DNA of 64,000 nucleotides from Adineta vaga. Lineage: Eukaryota > Rotifera. The notes under the pieces were generated by a model. That model was not told the DNA's origin and searched no databases. It saw only the letters and a program-made list of their open reading frames with translations. Location: NCBI GenBank assembly GCA_021613535.1, contig CP075497.1, positions 4,774,001-4,838,000 of the forward strand. Direction: 5' to 3'. Shown one piece after another: positions 50,983 through 64,000 of the stretch (positions are counted from its first letter, which is position 1; each line of letters starts with the position of its first letter). Both the position numbers and the translations under genes were made by a program.

Positions 50983-51482
50983 CCTATCCTGTTATCCACA
51001 GTCACTGTATATTATTGATATCAGATAAATTCTACTCTCTCACTCACTCTTAATTCAGTTTATAGTCACCACTTCTATTGTGTAGTATTTTTTCTAAGAC
51101 ATTCCTATCGTTCAGACAAAAACCAATCGTTTTTTCTCTCTTTTGAAAGAAAAAAAAAGAATAAATAAATAGTAGCATATATACATTTTGCTAAAGAGGT
51201 CACTATTTACGTCTCATAGTTGAAATCGATTCATATATGTTTATAAATTTTCAAAACATCCATTTTTTAAAGTTATAGAAACTTATGTAAAAATCTCTTT
51301 ATATAATTATTCATATATATGTATATAATTAAGAATAAAAAACGAATCGTATGAAAAGAAATACATGACACATGAGCACACAATTTGCTGAGTAAAACAT
51401 AAGACACTGTTTCAAAATGCATATCAAAATGACAAAGAATACCCGATAGAAAGGAAATAAGAATGAATAGAAAAGAATCTTT

Positions 51483-54400
51483 TCAAATACTGTATTCTCG
51501 TGATGTTGAACTCATTGCTGAGGACGATATTATCGATGAATGTTTAGGATAATTTACAGTTGTTGGTGGAGGAGGTGGTGGTGTATCAATTGAATCGTAA
51601 GTTAAATAAGTCGATTGTAAATCTGCGACAGGTCTCCTCGTTAATGATTGTACAGTTTTTCTAAAATTCGAATGAGTTGATGACGTCGACGATGTTGCAG
51701 GTGAATGAAATGTTTTTAAATGATGTGGTTGTTGTTGAATATTATCATCATTATGACCAGTTGATTGATGAATACCTACAGTAACAGCCGTAGATGATTT
51801 GTTATTAAAGGATGATTGATGTCGTTGAGCTGGTACAGCATAATCAACACTTGTTGAACTTAAACTTGATGAACGATGTTGAGCAGTAAGGAGAGGTCGT
51901 GCAACAGCGTGAGCACTTGAACTTGATCGAGATAAATCATTACTTCCATAACAACTATCTTCCGAACTTCCAGCACTACCACTACCAACACACGTTTTTA
52001 TATCATCATAAGGTTCAAGATGATGATGTCCAATTGCTTTCTAAAAGAAAACAAAACATTATATATATATGTCACTTTAAGTTAACTAGATGTGGCATAT
52101 ATCATGTCAATATATTTTACGGCTCATTTCATTGATGTTTCATAAACAAAACGGACTAACAAATATTAATAATTATGTAAACAGAAAATGTATATTCTTT
52201 TCCATATATGATCATTTGTTGTTCAAATGTTAAAGAGTATTCTAACCTTTTGATCGAATTTAACTATCGATATTCGGATTAAACTCTATCAATGTTCACA
52301 CAGTTAGATTAAGTGATATATAAAAAGGTAACCTTTAGATCAAATTAAAAGACATGATATAATCGAACATACTTTCGTTGCTGTTAGAAGTTTGTCAGCA
52401 TCCGTTGATTGAAGTAATTCACATGGTTTTGTTAATGATGCTCGATGTAAATGTCGACAACGTTTTTGTTTACAAAAAAAAGCGATTAAAATTCCCATTG
52501 TAATACTAAAGATTAATGTTAATATTGTCGATATGATTACAACAAGAATCATTTCACGTGTAAAAATCGTATCTTGTTCGTGTGAATATTCTTTTCGTTG
52601 AATATCATCTTTTGATAATTGTTCAGATGTTAATGAAGCTGTATAAAATAATTTCTCACTATATTCACCAATTTTTATATTAACGTTTGTTGTTGAACAT
52701 TTAGAAATTGATTCACCTTGATCACATACTTTTATTGTTAAACGATGATGTCCTTGTGGTAAATTATTAGATTGACCATAGATTGTTCCATTATATTCAT
52801 TGATATGAAAGTATTCATTTTGATTGCCATCAATTATAGTATAAGTTAAGTTTCCATTCATTCCATCATCACGATCGTGTGCATTGATTGTTGTAATCAT
52901 AATGATTTTTGTTACATTTGTTGGTACTAATTCACTTGGAATATAGATTGCCGATGGCGAATCAATAATTGGTGCATTATCATTGATATCAATTAATTCA
53001 ATTGTAACTGTAATACGATCCGAATGACGAGAATCATTATCTTTAGCAGTTATATATAATCGATGTATAGGATGATTTTCATAATCAAGTAAAGCTTTCG
53101 TACGTAATTGTCCATTTAATAGATTGATTTCAAAAACATCTTGATCATCAATACATGTTAATTCATAATGAATTGTTGTATTCATATCACGATCAATTGC
53201 TTTAACTTGACCAATTAATGTTCCAATAGGAATATTTTCTTGAACATGATAGGAATAAGATTCTTGTTCAAATTTTGGTCGATTATCATTCGTATCATTT
53301 ATATAGACAATGAATGAATGAAGAGTTTCAAGACGTTGAGGATGTGTACCATGATCACTAATATTTAATATTAAATCATATTTCGATTGAGATTCATAAT
53401 CAAATGAAATATTATTTCCAACAGAAAGAATTCCAGTACGAGAATCGATTTGAAATAATTGAGAATTATTTGATAGAATAAGAGAATATGTTAACAGACT
53501 ATTTGATGTATTCGGTGCATCAAGATCTTGTGCATGAAATTGAACGAGTTGAGTATTTGGAAGATTATTTTCATTAATACTTATCGGTGTAGGATATGGA
53601 TCAAGTATTGGTGGAGAATCATTAATATCAATAAGAAGAATCGTAATATCTTTTTGCGTAGTTAATGATGGTCCAGTACCTGGATAAGAGACAAAAAATG
53701 ATGGTCTTTTTTGTTTCGAAAAAAAAACGAGCAAAATTTTCTTACCTTGATCTCTTGCTTCAAATGTCAAACGATATTGTTCTTGTTGTTCTCTATCAAG
53801 TCTTCCAATGATCGATAAACTATATAGATCATTAAATTGTTCATTTAATTGAAATAGATTATTATATGTTAATAATTTCAAGATGATTTTATCATTGATA
53901 GAATCTTTATCACTAACACTTAAATGGAATAAACGTGTATTTACAGGTTGTTCTTCTTCAATATAGAAAATATGTTTTCGTGGATCAATTTTACTGGGAT
54001 CAGCGTCCGGTAAAATAAAATCAATATCTGGTGGACAATCGTTAACATCAAGAATATCAATTTGAATTTGTGTATAAACATTTATTGCATCCGGTCCATT
54101 ATCTCGTGCGCGTATATTGAATCGATAGCTTGTTTCATGTTCATAATCTAGCATTTGACGAACTTTAATAACACCTGTTGTTACATTGATTTCAAATGGA
54201 AATGATGACGATGGTGTATCGGTAATAATTGTATAATTTATTAACGAATTCAATCCTTCATCATTATCATAAGCATGTATATGAAGAATATCTGTTCCAA
54301 TTAGTGTATCTTCACGCAATTTTATATGATATTGTTCATGTTCAAATTTTGGAACATTATCATTTGAATCAAGAACTTGAATGTCAAGTGATAGTGTACC

Positions 54401-55063
54401 AGACAATTCACCATCAGTAGCTAAAATTTTCATTTTATAAAAATTTCGTGTTTCACGATCAAGAGATTTTAATAGACGTAGTCCAAGTTGGTTTTCTGTA
54501 TGTAAACTAACGATTGCAAATGTTTGTAAAAGATCTTCATCAATTGTTTCATCAGATGGTAGAATTCGATATTCGAGACGATCTTGATAATCAAGGTCAG
54601 TTGCTGATGGAAATGATGATACATGACCAATATCGGTATTTTCGGATAGACGTATCTGAAATGTTGAGACAGGAAATTTTGGTTGATTATCATTGATATT
54701 TTCAATAGTAACATCTAATGATAATATATCAATAGTTTTTGATGATGCGATAATTTCTAAGGTTAATACACATCGTTCACAATTGCATATATGTGTTTGA
54801 CATAGTTCTTCACGATCAATCATACGTTTAACAGAAATACGTCCCGTTAAAGAATCAATCATGAAGAATGAATTATGTGGACTGGAATCGGATATAAATG
54901 AAAATTTATATAAATTTGATGAAGATGAATAAACACGACTTAGATCGTAGATAGATGTTCCAATGGAACTCTGTTCTTTCAATGAAATTGGTGATAAACG
55001 TTGAATTGCCGTAGAAATGGATTGAAGAATAAGGAGAAATAGGAAAAATTGAATCACATACAT
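51483..55063 (-). CDS. Protocadherin-like cadherin, seven EC repeats
   Basis: Three coding exons, 55063-53746, 53679-52373 and 52040-51483, encode 1060 residues. Met is followed by a signal peptide (VIQFFLFLLILQSISTA). Seven cadherin repeats follow, with calcium-binding linkers such as NINDNQPKF, DSNDNVPKF, DVNDCPPDI, DINDSPPIL, DTNDNRPKF and DINDNAPII, and the DRE/DYE plus DxD motifs of each domain. One membrane helix (MILVVIISTILTLIFSITMG) precedes a cytoplasmic tail of about 230 residues, Ser/His-rich with CVGSGSAGSSEDSCYGSNDL and a PPPPPP run. Signal, seven ECs, one helix and a free tail match delta-type protocadherins, which mediate calcium-dependent homophilic adhesion. The 66-bp intron in EC4 is itself in frame and stop-free, so retention would insert 22 residues. 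An acceptor TTTAG lies 9 nt before the ATG. Confidence 0.92.
52041..52372 (-). other. 332-bp intron before the protocadherin tail exon
   Basis: Donor GTATGT follows the codon for Lys in LLTATK, and an acceptor TTTTAG precedes AAAGCAATTGG; phase 0 on both sides. Without splicing the frame would run on for 10 residues and stop, giving a short-tailed form. Confidence 0.8.
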
Positions 55064-56019
55064 TGTTATACTAAATCTAAATCAAGAGACAGAAGAAAAA
55101 CGTAAGTAAGTAAATGAAATGAATGATGAACAGTAGATTCACATGATTAATCCCTGTTCTAATGAGTTAAGACTTGAACAAAGATCAAGTTATACCTTTC
55201 TCTTTCTCTCGACTTAACGCTAAAAAAGAAAAGCTGATTGTGCTCAAGAGAAGAGAATAACTCAATTGTATGTGTTGTTTTTCCTGCATGTTAAAAGAAG
55301 AAGAACAAAAAAAAGAACGAAAGAAAGAAAGAAAGAGAAAAGAAGATAACATAAATAAATGTATAAGCACAGATTCACTGAAAGTGTGTTTATGATTGAA
55401 GATTTTAATGAACAACTTGGTCACGCACCAATTTTCTTTTCTTCTCTGTACTCGTTACTGATGCTGCTCAGCGAGATTGTATCGATTCGATATGTAGATG
55501 TATGAATATATATACATATAAATCGGTCGTTGAACGCTCCACCCAATTTTCGAATTAATGACCGAGAGCTTACAAGTGTGAATGGTCATCAACGACGGTG
55601 ATGTCTTTCTTTTTCTCATTTAGCGTTTGTAAACAAGTAAAAAGAACAAAGAAGAAGATGAATCAAAATGATGAATGTGTATGTATATACAAACTTGTAT
55701 ATGACTACAAAGTGACTTCCTTTCCGGAAGACTGAATACATGCACATCTGAATCTTCCTGTGAATGTTTGTATATTCGGTAGTTAAGAAGACAAGACAAG
55801 GATTACTTCGTTGATGATAATGATGACGACGATAGAGTCATGATTGATTTTTATGTAGCCGACGAACGTTAATGGTGACAAATGAAACGTCAAACAGTGT
55901 TAAACTCATCACACCACATTAACATCAACAAATTTAGAATAGGATCGAATTATGGACGGCGTTAGTCTAACGAAATCTAAGCTCTGATAGAGAGATGAGT
56001 AGACAGTCTCAATTCGTTT

Positions 56020-56050
56020 GTATATATATACATATATATATATATATATT
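56020..56050. repeat. (TA)n microsatellite
   Basis: An alternating TA run interrupted by one CA unit. Confidence 0.88.
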
Positions 56051-56358
56051 TACGCCTGTCGTCGAGTGATTATGCAAAAGATGAATCCAGAGATCTATTT
56101 ATTAGAAAAGAAAGGAAGACGATGCCGTAATTGTATACTTAAAAGAGAAGGCATACAATGATCAAGGCTACCACACGCACTGCTCTAATTACCAGAAGAA
56201 GTCAATGCCAATACAATGAAGCCTGTCTGTTCAATGATGTCACCGTCGTCTCTTTTTCCTTCAACTACTTTATGTTTAACATGAAGAAGATTTATACATT
56301 CACACGAACAATACAAACTATTATCGCTTGATTAAGAATATGTAATGTGGTGATGTAG

Positions 56359-56384
56359 ACACACACACACACACACACACACAC
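56359..56384. repeat. (AC)n microsatellite
   Basis: About thirteen AC units in a row. Confidence 0.92.
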
Positions 56385-56713
56385 GTGCACACGCAAATTC
56401 GATACATGTATAAAATGTCTAGGCAGAATGGTGACGTTCGAATTAATAATTTCGAATTTTACACATGAGCTCAATACACACATGCTCCCCTAGGTCGAAT
56501 TAAAGTTCAGGGACAATATGACACACATAGATATAGATATATACATTTATATATGTATACATATACAATAGGGATGAATTATTTCATTTTCACACGAGAT
56601 ACATCTTTCACGCCTAATTTACGCCTACGTGTACGTAGACTAACACGCGATTACTAACCTAAAACTGACCTTGTGTATACATCTACATATATGTAGATAT
56701 CGATATGTGGTGG

Positions 56714-56733
56714 CAGAGAGAGAGAGAGAGAGA
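56714..56733. repeat. (AG)n microsatellite
   Basis: About ten AG units in a row, followed by an imperfect GGGAGAGG tail. Confidence 0.9.
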
Positions 56734-57205
56734 GGGAGAGGCAGACAGTCACTCATATGTTTAACTGAGCCCTTATTGAATAGTTCGCTGTAAAAAAAAA
56801 AGAAAGCAGAAAATGAATATCGATGATGATAATGATGATGATGGGTGTGTGAATATGTTTACCGAAAAAAACACGTCCTATAAATCGATCAAAGGCCGAT
56901 TTGATTCCAATTAGACGGCTGCTAGTCAGTTGGTCAGTCATGCTGTCCTTCTCTTCCAAATGTTCTTTACAAAGATGGATCATTATTTTCGACTTGACTA
57001 ATGCTTGCACGCGTGCACTTTCGGATGACAAAATCCGTATGTGCACATACCAATGAATACAATAATAATGATGATGAGCAATGGCAATTGTTGAGTCGAG
57101 GTTCATATAAGCAGAAGAAGACGAGACGAGTGCGTAAGTGAGACTTCCGGTTGAACGGTCCAACTATATCCGATAACACACGTCTACTTGGACATGGAAA
57201 AAAGG

Positions 57206-57230
57206 AAGAGAGAGAGAGAGAGAGAGAGAA
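57206..57230. repeat. (AG)n microsatellite
   Basis: About eleven AG units in a row. Confidence 0.9.
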
Positions 57231-60200
57231 AGACAAAAAGGGAAAAGATCTTGCTGGACCATATCTATGTATACATATACGTATATAGACATGTATATTG
57301 ATGTCTATTTTGGCCTAAGGACACAGTTTGATCTTGGTCTAACTATCCGACTATCTCATCTCATATTTTCTTTTGTTTCTTTACCTCTAAGTCAAACAAA
57401 CAAACTAAATTGATTTAAAAAGTATACTATCCACTTAAATTATGCTGTTTCATCTTACCATTAAATTGAAATAGTCAAAAATCATTATCAATATGAGAAG
57501 AAAAATAAATGCATATATGAATGGATAGACATTGATTAAAAAAGAAAATTTCTAAGTTGTGTTCAAGGTTATTTTCTTAATAGAAAAGTTAATAACTACA
57601 CAATAGATGATTATAAGTCAATTTAAAAAGAACTATAAGAGATAAAAAAGAAAATCTTACTTACATACTATCATTACATCATATAAATGGTTTCTGACGG
57701 AAACATCTCAGCTTTCTAGCTCGGTTGCTTTTCCCTGGACTATTATTTCTTTTTTCTTATGAGATTATGCAGTGAGTTTGAAACAAATGCAGCTGCTGGT
57801 GACGGATGTTAAAGAAAAGACAAGAACAAGTGAGAATACGAGAAATATGAAGAAAAAAGTGGCTGGTTCTGACTCGTTTATTAATTTGACATTGAATTAT
57901 CTACTACATTTCACTTGTGTGTGTGTGGGTATGGTGTATGTCTTCAATGGAAAACAGACAACGTGCGGAAAAGACAATGCAATGACAAGGACAATAAAGA
58001 CGATCGGCTAATCTCGTTGTGTGAACGAGCGACAATTATTCTTTCTCCTCTTCTTCATAGAATTTGAATGACGTGTGTTTCATTTCAAAATTTCTCTTCT
58101 TTTTTTTTTCGTTGACAATTATTCTCATATGCAGTATAGTCGAACAGGTACTAGCATATTGAAAGTGTTCGAATTAAACATCAGTTATGAAGGTCAAGTG
58201 AATAGGACACAGCAGGAATATAACAGTTTGGGTCAGCGCTCCGCTGTCAATTTATATACATATACATGTTGTATATATATATATTGACTTTGAATCACTG
58301 TATGATGAGAAGTACAAATTAGAATGGCGGAGACGAAGAATAGAGAGACGAGAAGAGAAGAGACAAAAGTGGACGAATGAATGAAAAACAAATTTGATGA
58401 AGCTGGTGATTCATTTCGTTATTATCTGAAGCTCACTCATACACAAACAAGGTCATTGAAATGAAAAAAATAAAACGTGACATTGAAGCCTCATAGCTGT
58501 GTCTTTCATCAAGGCTAAAAACTTAAAATCCTCTCGGAAATGAGAAATCATATATGATACAATGAAAAAACATAATCATTAGTTATATGAGAGAATATAT
58601 GGTTACGATAATTTAGATCTTTCTGATTGTCTTCTTGTTTGTCTATGGCTATCTGTCTATCTGATGGTACCCCATCAATATACATATACATATGCAGGTG
58701 ACGCACACTCGACAAATGCTCAATTTAGAACATACATTATTAAATACATGAGCAGATTGTCGTTTAGCGGGTTTTTTTTCTAGGTTTTTTTTCAACAAAT
58801 TGATAATACAACTAGTTGGCTAGTAAGTCCGAGTGGCTTGTTCCGGTTCGATGAGAGGCTCGATGAATACAGAGGTATGATTAGTAAAAAGGAAGAACTA
58901 ATGCAGTAGTTGATGTCTGATGTATTGTTCTTTTCTTTGTAAAGAGAAATGATGATGAAGCGAATAGGAAATGAGTAGCTAACACTGACTTAGTCGTATG
59001 TTCCATATCCGTTATGCTTGTCGATTGACAATAGTGATTGGACTAGTTACTACTATAGTCGTCGTAGTGAGTGACATGACATGTTTCTATATAAGCAAAT
59101 GTTCGCAGACGCATAATTTATTAATGATGATGGGTGTTCGTTATACAAAATACAATGAGAAATAGTAAACGTCGACCGAAATTACGGACATATGACCTCG
59201 AAAGAAAGAACGGACAGATACACGAAGATAATAAGTCATCTTATAAAGAAATTTCCGGAGTTTGCTTTATGATGACTATCGTATATACTCAATATTTCTT
59301 ATCTTCTCAATTCAGTTCCGCTCAATGAACTCAATTAGGAACGTGCATAGCGCATCTCTAATGGTCATCATTTTCTTTTCGAGAGTCTCTTGTTTACTAC
59401 TCGACTGTGTCGGCTATCAGTCAAGCAAGGCTAAGTGGTCAATATTCACTTCTTTCCTTCTCTTTCTCTCTCTGTCTCTTTTCTCTGACTACCTCGTAAT
59501 TTCCTTCTTTATTCTCAATCACCAGTAGCACTTGTCATTTGTGCACTCACTTCGATCACACATGTAACCTTCGACATTGAATTGAATTAAGATTTCTTTT
59601 TTGAACTAAGTTCACTTTGTTCTTATCAAAACATATCAAGATATATTTATATACGCCTTTTCACTTTCTTACTCCTGTATGTGATTTTTATTGAGTTTTG
59701 TCTATCATCAAACACTCATACATATGTGCAATTCTCTTCCTAGTGATTGATGCTTTTAAATCAAATATATATGTGTATGTGTAATGTTCATGCGACTTAA
59801 TCAATGTCAACTTCCTACTATTCAATCGATCTCATGAGAAAAAGAAGTAACAATCACACGTGTCTCACCTTTGTTATTTCTTTTTTTTTATATTGAAAAC
59901 GGTGGAATAATTCAAGAAACAATGATGATGATCAGATACACCGCCCAAAGTGGCATAGTTCATCCATCGTTACTTCTAGTACATTTGTCCAGATATCCAT
60001 TGCTCTTCCTTTTCTCTCAACCATCGTATGCTCACTATCATAACTCTGACATTCCTCTGTTCTTTCTTTCCTTCTTTCTTTCTTCTTTTCTTCTCACACC
60101 GACTATACTACATCCTGTAAGGGTATATGAAAAGAGAAGCACGATTTTAATGAATTCTTCTTTTCTCGCTTTCTCTCCTCTGTCCAGTAGCAGTAGCACA

Positions 60201-60833
60201 TAGAATACACACAAATTCTCATTTCCTCCTAAGTGTGTGAGAGAAAGAAAAGAGACTTCTTCAACGTTCTATCTTATAATACAGATATAATGAAAAAATA
60301 TGAGCAACAAGAAGAAGAAGACGACGACGACGAGAAAAAAAGAGAGACTAAGACAAGCGTCATCAATAGAGACGATGATGAGTGAAGAGCATCATAATCT
60401 AATAAGGAATAAAAGAGCGAGGAAAGAGAAAACATGGTAACGTCAAAGTGATTACCGTTAATCGATCAAAGTTAGAAAGATGTCGACAACACGAATCGAA
60501 CTCATGTCTAGGTTAATAACATCACGTCGTCCAGATATCTTTCTCATACATAATGACGCAATGACTGGATGTATATAGTTGTCGATCTCCTGTGGTGTCC
60601 TTATGTCTCAGTCAGAAAAAATTGACACGGTAACCGAAGATATTCATAAGCTACTATGCTGCTTTTCTTTTTTTAACTTCAAAAAACTAGTATCGCATCA
60701 TGATATAAAAGTATTCGATACTTTCAAAGAGTTCTTGTGTATATATTACACTAATCTGATTATTTTCGCAATTGATATTAATAATCAAACTACAGACGAT
60801 GAATACAACAAAGAAAATCGCCTGACATAAAAA

Positions 60834-60860
60834 AAGAAGAAGAAGAAGAAGAAGAAGAAA
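60834..60860. repeat. (GAA)n microsatellite
   Basis: About eight GAA units, purine-only on this strand. Confidence 0.9.
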
Positions 60861-61989
60861 ACTAATATTATTCTCCACAAAATAACAACATCGTTTAAGT
60901 GAGAAAATAAGCACTGATTCATGATATTTATCATCTTCATTTTTTTGCGTAACATACATACGAACGAATGATTATTGACCAACAGTGACCTTTAGGCATA
61001 GTGATTTGTTGCCTATGATGTTATTATTGAGATAGGAAAGAAAAACTAATTGTGTCCAAAACGATCAAATAATAATAATGATAGAAGAATTTACAATATT
61101 TAATATTAGCTTTGACAAGAAAAAGAAAGATACATATACATAATGAAATTGGTAAAAATAGTAATTGACTGACCAACGAGCAGCATCACAGCGTGTCAAT
61201 GTAATCAGTAAGATGAGTGTAATACAACAAAGAGAAAATGATGAACATTCTTATGCTGTTAAAAACTAAATTATTGATAGATGTTGACCAGTCTAGAAAG
61301 TGCTTTCTCAAAAGACATGACAGCAAATAATTTCTTAATATGATGATCGAGTGTTCTCTCGAGAATCGTCAAAGAGTATTGATGTTGATTGAGTAAGAAG
61401 AAAATATATGAACTATCTAGGTGTAATATTGAAATTCTCTTGTGGGTTTTCGTTCATTTCAATGAAGGATAAAATGTTGTTGATATCATATTTAGCCTCA
61501 AGTGTGTGAGTGAATTACTCTCGAAGTTTTTTCTTATCTTTCCTCTAAGAAACCTGTCAAATAACATCCATCAATGTATATTGTATACGTAAACACAACA
61601 AATCTAAGAAGTTCTATACATATCAAGGTTTTCATTTCATATAAATCTTCTTAAACTTCCTGCTGTTGCTGATGTAAATAGACCATCACATTAAGTGTAA
61701 AAAAAAAGTGTTTATACTTTTCTTACCGTTGAAGAAGTCTGATCTAATATGAGTTGACTGTGATCAAACAGAATCAGCCGACTGACAACGCGATCTTTTG
61801 CATAATAATATCTCGCGATGTAACAGCTTATCCACTAATTGGCGGTTATCTATAACGGTTAAGATCATATTCAGTCATTTGCGCTTCACTACATCTCGAT
61901 CACATGCTGAATTAGATTCGAATATAAATCTATATGACTGATTATTACACATTTTACAAGTATTACATCATTTTTGTTTTTTATTGTTC

Positions 61990-62017
61990 AATCATCATCA
62001 TCATCATCATCATCATC
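61990..62017. repeat. (ATC)n microsatellite
   Basis: About nine ATC units in a row. Confidence 0.9.
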
Positions 62018-63608
62018 GACTCGGATTCAGTGGCAGTAACCACTTCGCTGCACATGCATGAAAAGAAAGAAAGAAGAAGAGAAAAAAAGGGAATACTTTC
62101 TATTTCTAATAATTAAACAGATTAACACTTACTTTTTTTTCTGCTACAGAAAATAGAATATGATCAGATGAATATTTATACATATCGTACAGACAGCTTA
62201 TTTTCAATTCCTAGTATTCAAGATAATAAGGATACTATTGAGAAGAATGCAACTATGAATACTAAATTTAGCAATCTCGATCATTTCTGATCTATTCGCT
62301 CGATGTTATAGAGGAAAAAATGACTTTGACGTGTCTCAAGAACGTTCTTTTGTTTAGTACCTTTGAAAATTCTCATATGTGTTCGGCAGTAGAAGGTGGA
62401 GTAGAAGAGAATATGGGTGTAATAAAGATAAGAATTGAAATCAATTGATTTTCTAACGGACAATGTCTACATACACTATTTATGACGTCGGGCATCGGAC
62501 GAACAACGATCACATCAAGGGTACTCGTTGACAATAAGACATGAGGTAGGTGTGACAGAAGAAAAAATAAATATATGATTGATCTCCTTGAGGGCATCTG
62601 TGTCATTGATTAATTTTGTGAACAGAGTAGGAAGAGAAAAGAAAAGGTAACATCAAGTGTGGCAACAATCATTAGTTTTTTTTTTGTTCAAAGATTTATT
62701 AAACTAACCTTCAAGTGTACTTTGTCTTCATATAATGGTTTCAACTATCTACATATTCAATCTATACATGAACAAGATTGTTACTCATTTGTATGTTATA
62801 AATCAAAAAAGATTTTCAAACATAAAATAGTTTTAATTATAACATGAAAAAAAACAAGTTTTGGTCATTTTCTATGATTGACAAATGATGTGTATCATCA
62901 TCATCATCATCAAATTTAATCATATCTCTCATCGGATAGATAATGTCCATAATAAAAGCTATAATCTCTTGGGGATGTATGTTGTAGACAGATCGATCAT
63001 TGAACACCACATATATACATAGAGAGTAAGACAGAAGAAGAAAAGTTCTTTTTAAATAAGCAAATGACAAGATGGTTGGTATTAATAATCCTCAACAATA
63101 TGTTCGATTCGGATTCTAATAATCACACAATCCACATCTGCATATAAGCTTTCATATAAAGATTCTTTACAATAATCCATCTTGATATAGACTACTTTTC
63201 ACTTGGCACATACATTGTCTATGTCAAAGTGAGTTACAGAAGAATGATTTATTGTCAAAGACCATGAAGAACGAAACATGGTGACAAAGTACTACTTTTC
63301 ATCAAATTGATCAATGTTACTTACAATGAACATTCTATATAACTAATTATACACAGCTGATACACTTGAACTATAGAACCTTGGGTAAAGATGATCCAAC
63401 TAACTATCTATTTGTGAATCAGAACATATTAAACTTGAAATTTGATCATTAAATATAGATTTTTTCTCATGCATATGAAATTGATGTCAAGTAATATGAT
63501 GCTTATCAACGGATGTCTTTCGTTTGATTGTTTTAATTCAACAAACATTACATAGAAATTATAAATAGGATGAATGCTAAACATCTATGAAGATTTATTT
63601 ATCAAAAC

Positions 63609-64000
63609 TTATTTTAATTTCTGTGCTGCTAATTCACACGGTGTTAGTCCTTGTTGTCGTGTTTTTTCTTCTTCTTCTTCTTCATGATGTGCTTTTTCAT
63701 CATCTTCACATTCACGAATCAGACGTGTATTATCGAATAACATATATGGTTTGACAACTAAACCTAATAATAGATTAAAAAATTAAAAACAAAAAATGAA
63801 ATCAATAATACTACATACGATAAGTATTTTCATCTGTTTGTATCGTTTGTAATACTTCTCGACGAAGAAAACTATCTGTTTCTTTTGCTGCACGAATTAA
63901 CTAATAGAAAATATGGATATGAATTGATTTTCTTCATTCGATGAATAACTTACTTCTTTGATCGTTTTTTCATCGGTAACATTTTTATAATGTGCAAAAT
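63609..64000 (-). CDS. LYRM7: LYRM7/MZM1-like complex III assembly factor (5' end outside window)
   Basis: Three exon segments are visible: 64000-63954 (partial), 63900-63819 and 63763-63609, in phase, encoding about 94 C-terminal residues. They read FAHYKNVTDEKTIKELIRAA, KETDSFLRREVLQTIQTDEN and TYRLVVKPYMLFDNTRL, then an acidic GAA-encoded Glu run and CELAAQKLK. The segment EL, about ten residues, FLR..V.Q....NTY resembles the conserved C-terminal half of LYRM7 (Mzm1), the mitochondrial-matrix chaperone that stabilises the Rieske iron-sulfur protein before its insertion into complex III. The diagnostic N-terminal LYR helix lies beyond the right edge, so other LYRM-family members remain possible. 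Confidence 0.68.

Larger units (their letters stand above)
55064..63608. other. Gene-poor region upstream of protocadherin, about 8.5 kb
   Basis: The longest stretch without a recognisable gene. It holds several microsatellites (listed separately), many polypurine/polypyrimidine tracts and scattered short open frames (for example 56753-57163, 57772-58011 and 59871-60203) of low complexity and no family resemblance. It may contain protocadherin 5'-UTR exons, enhancers or untranslated RNAs. No transposon ends, tRNA or rRNA are recognised. Confidence 0.6.

Noticed and set aside
58826-58860. Stretch with GGTTCGAT resembling a tRNA B box
   Set aside because: No acceptor, D or anticodon stem can be paired around it, and no A box sits at the right distance.

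Overview
This is a eukaryotic nuclear window. It is AT-rich and its coding exons are broken by many short GT-AG introns, mostly about 45-80 bp, with a few of 0.3-1.9 kb. The protein set is animal: a TFAP2-type transcription factor, a protocadherin, an MCTP C2-domain membrane protein, a LEMD3/MAN1 inner-nuclear-membrane protein, reptin (RUVBL2), VLCAD and WDR4. Alongside these sits a complete bacterial-type phosphoenolpyruvate carboxylase carrying eight introns, and next to it an intronless GNAT acetyltransferase of microbial type. Animal genes with small introns, mixed with intron-bearing genes of bacterial affinity, suggest a rotifer, most likely a bdelloid. That placement is inference; no marker gene is present to prove it.

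Layout. 1-6523 (-): a large protein with a Raf-type Ras-binding domain, running off the left edge. 8969-11791 (-): LEMD3/MAN1, with two apparent 1-bp frameshifts. 16747-19043 (-): very-long-chain acyl-CoA dehydrogenase. 19282-20695 (-): WDR4/Trm82. 20738-21067 (+): a possible small membrane protein, head to head with WDR4. 21237-22737 (-): six-finger C2H2 protein. 23587-24674 (+) SURF6 and 24747-25005 (+) a homologue of the MIEF1 microprotein, only 72 bp apart with an intercistronic polyA signal and splice acceptor. 25363-26130 (+): unknown protein. 26454-29663 (-): MCTP, with a possible alternative first exon at 31464-31814. 33440-35468 (-): RUVBL2. About 36246-36597: a promoter-bearing repeat that resembles a solo LTR. 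37839-40933 (-): TFAP2. 45984-46955 (-): GNAT acetyltransferase. 47666-50982 (-): PEPC. 51483-55063 (-): protocadherin. 63609-64000 (-): 3' part of an LYRM7/MZM1-like gene.

Most genes are unrelated housekeeping or developmental genes and do not form a pathway. Two themes recur. First, several act in mitochondria: VLCAD, the MIEF1-microprotein homologue, LYRM7, and possibly PEPC, which has an added presequence-like first exon. Second, PEPC and the GNAT gene form a two-gene block of probable foreign origin. The regions upstream of TFAP2 (about 5 kb) and protocadherin (about 8.5 kb) have no recognisable genes and may hold regulatory DNA. Exon limits were worked out by hand from splice signals, reading phase and family conservation; apart from three flagged single-base anomalies every accepted junction keeps frame.
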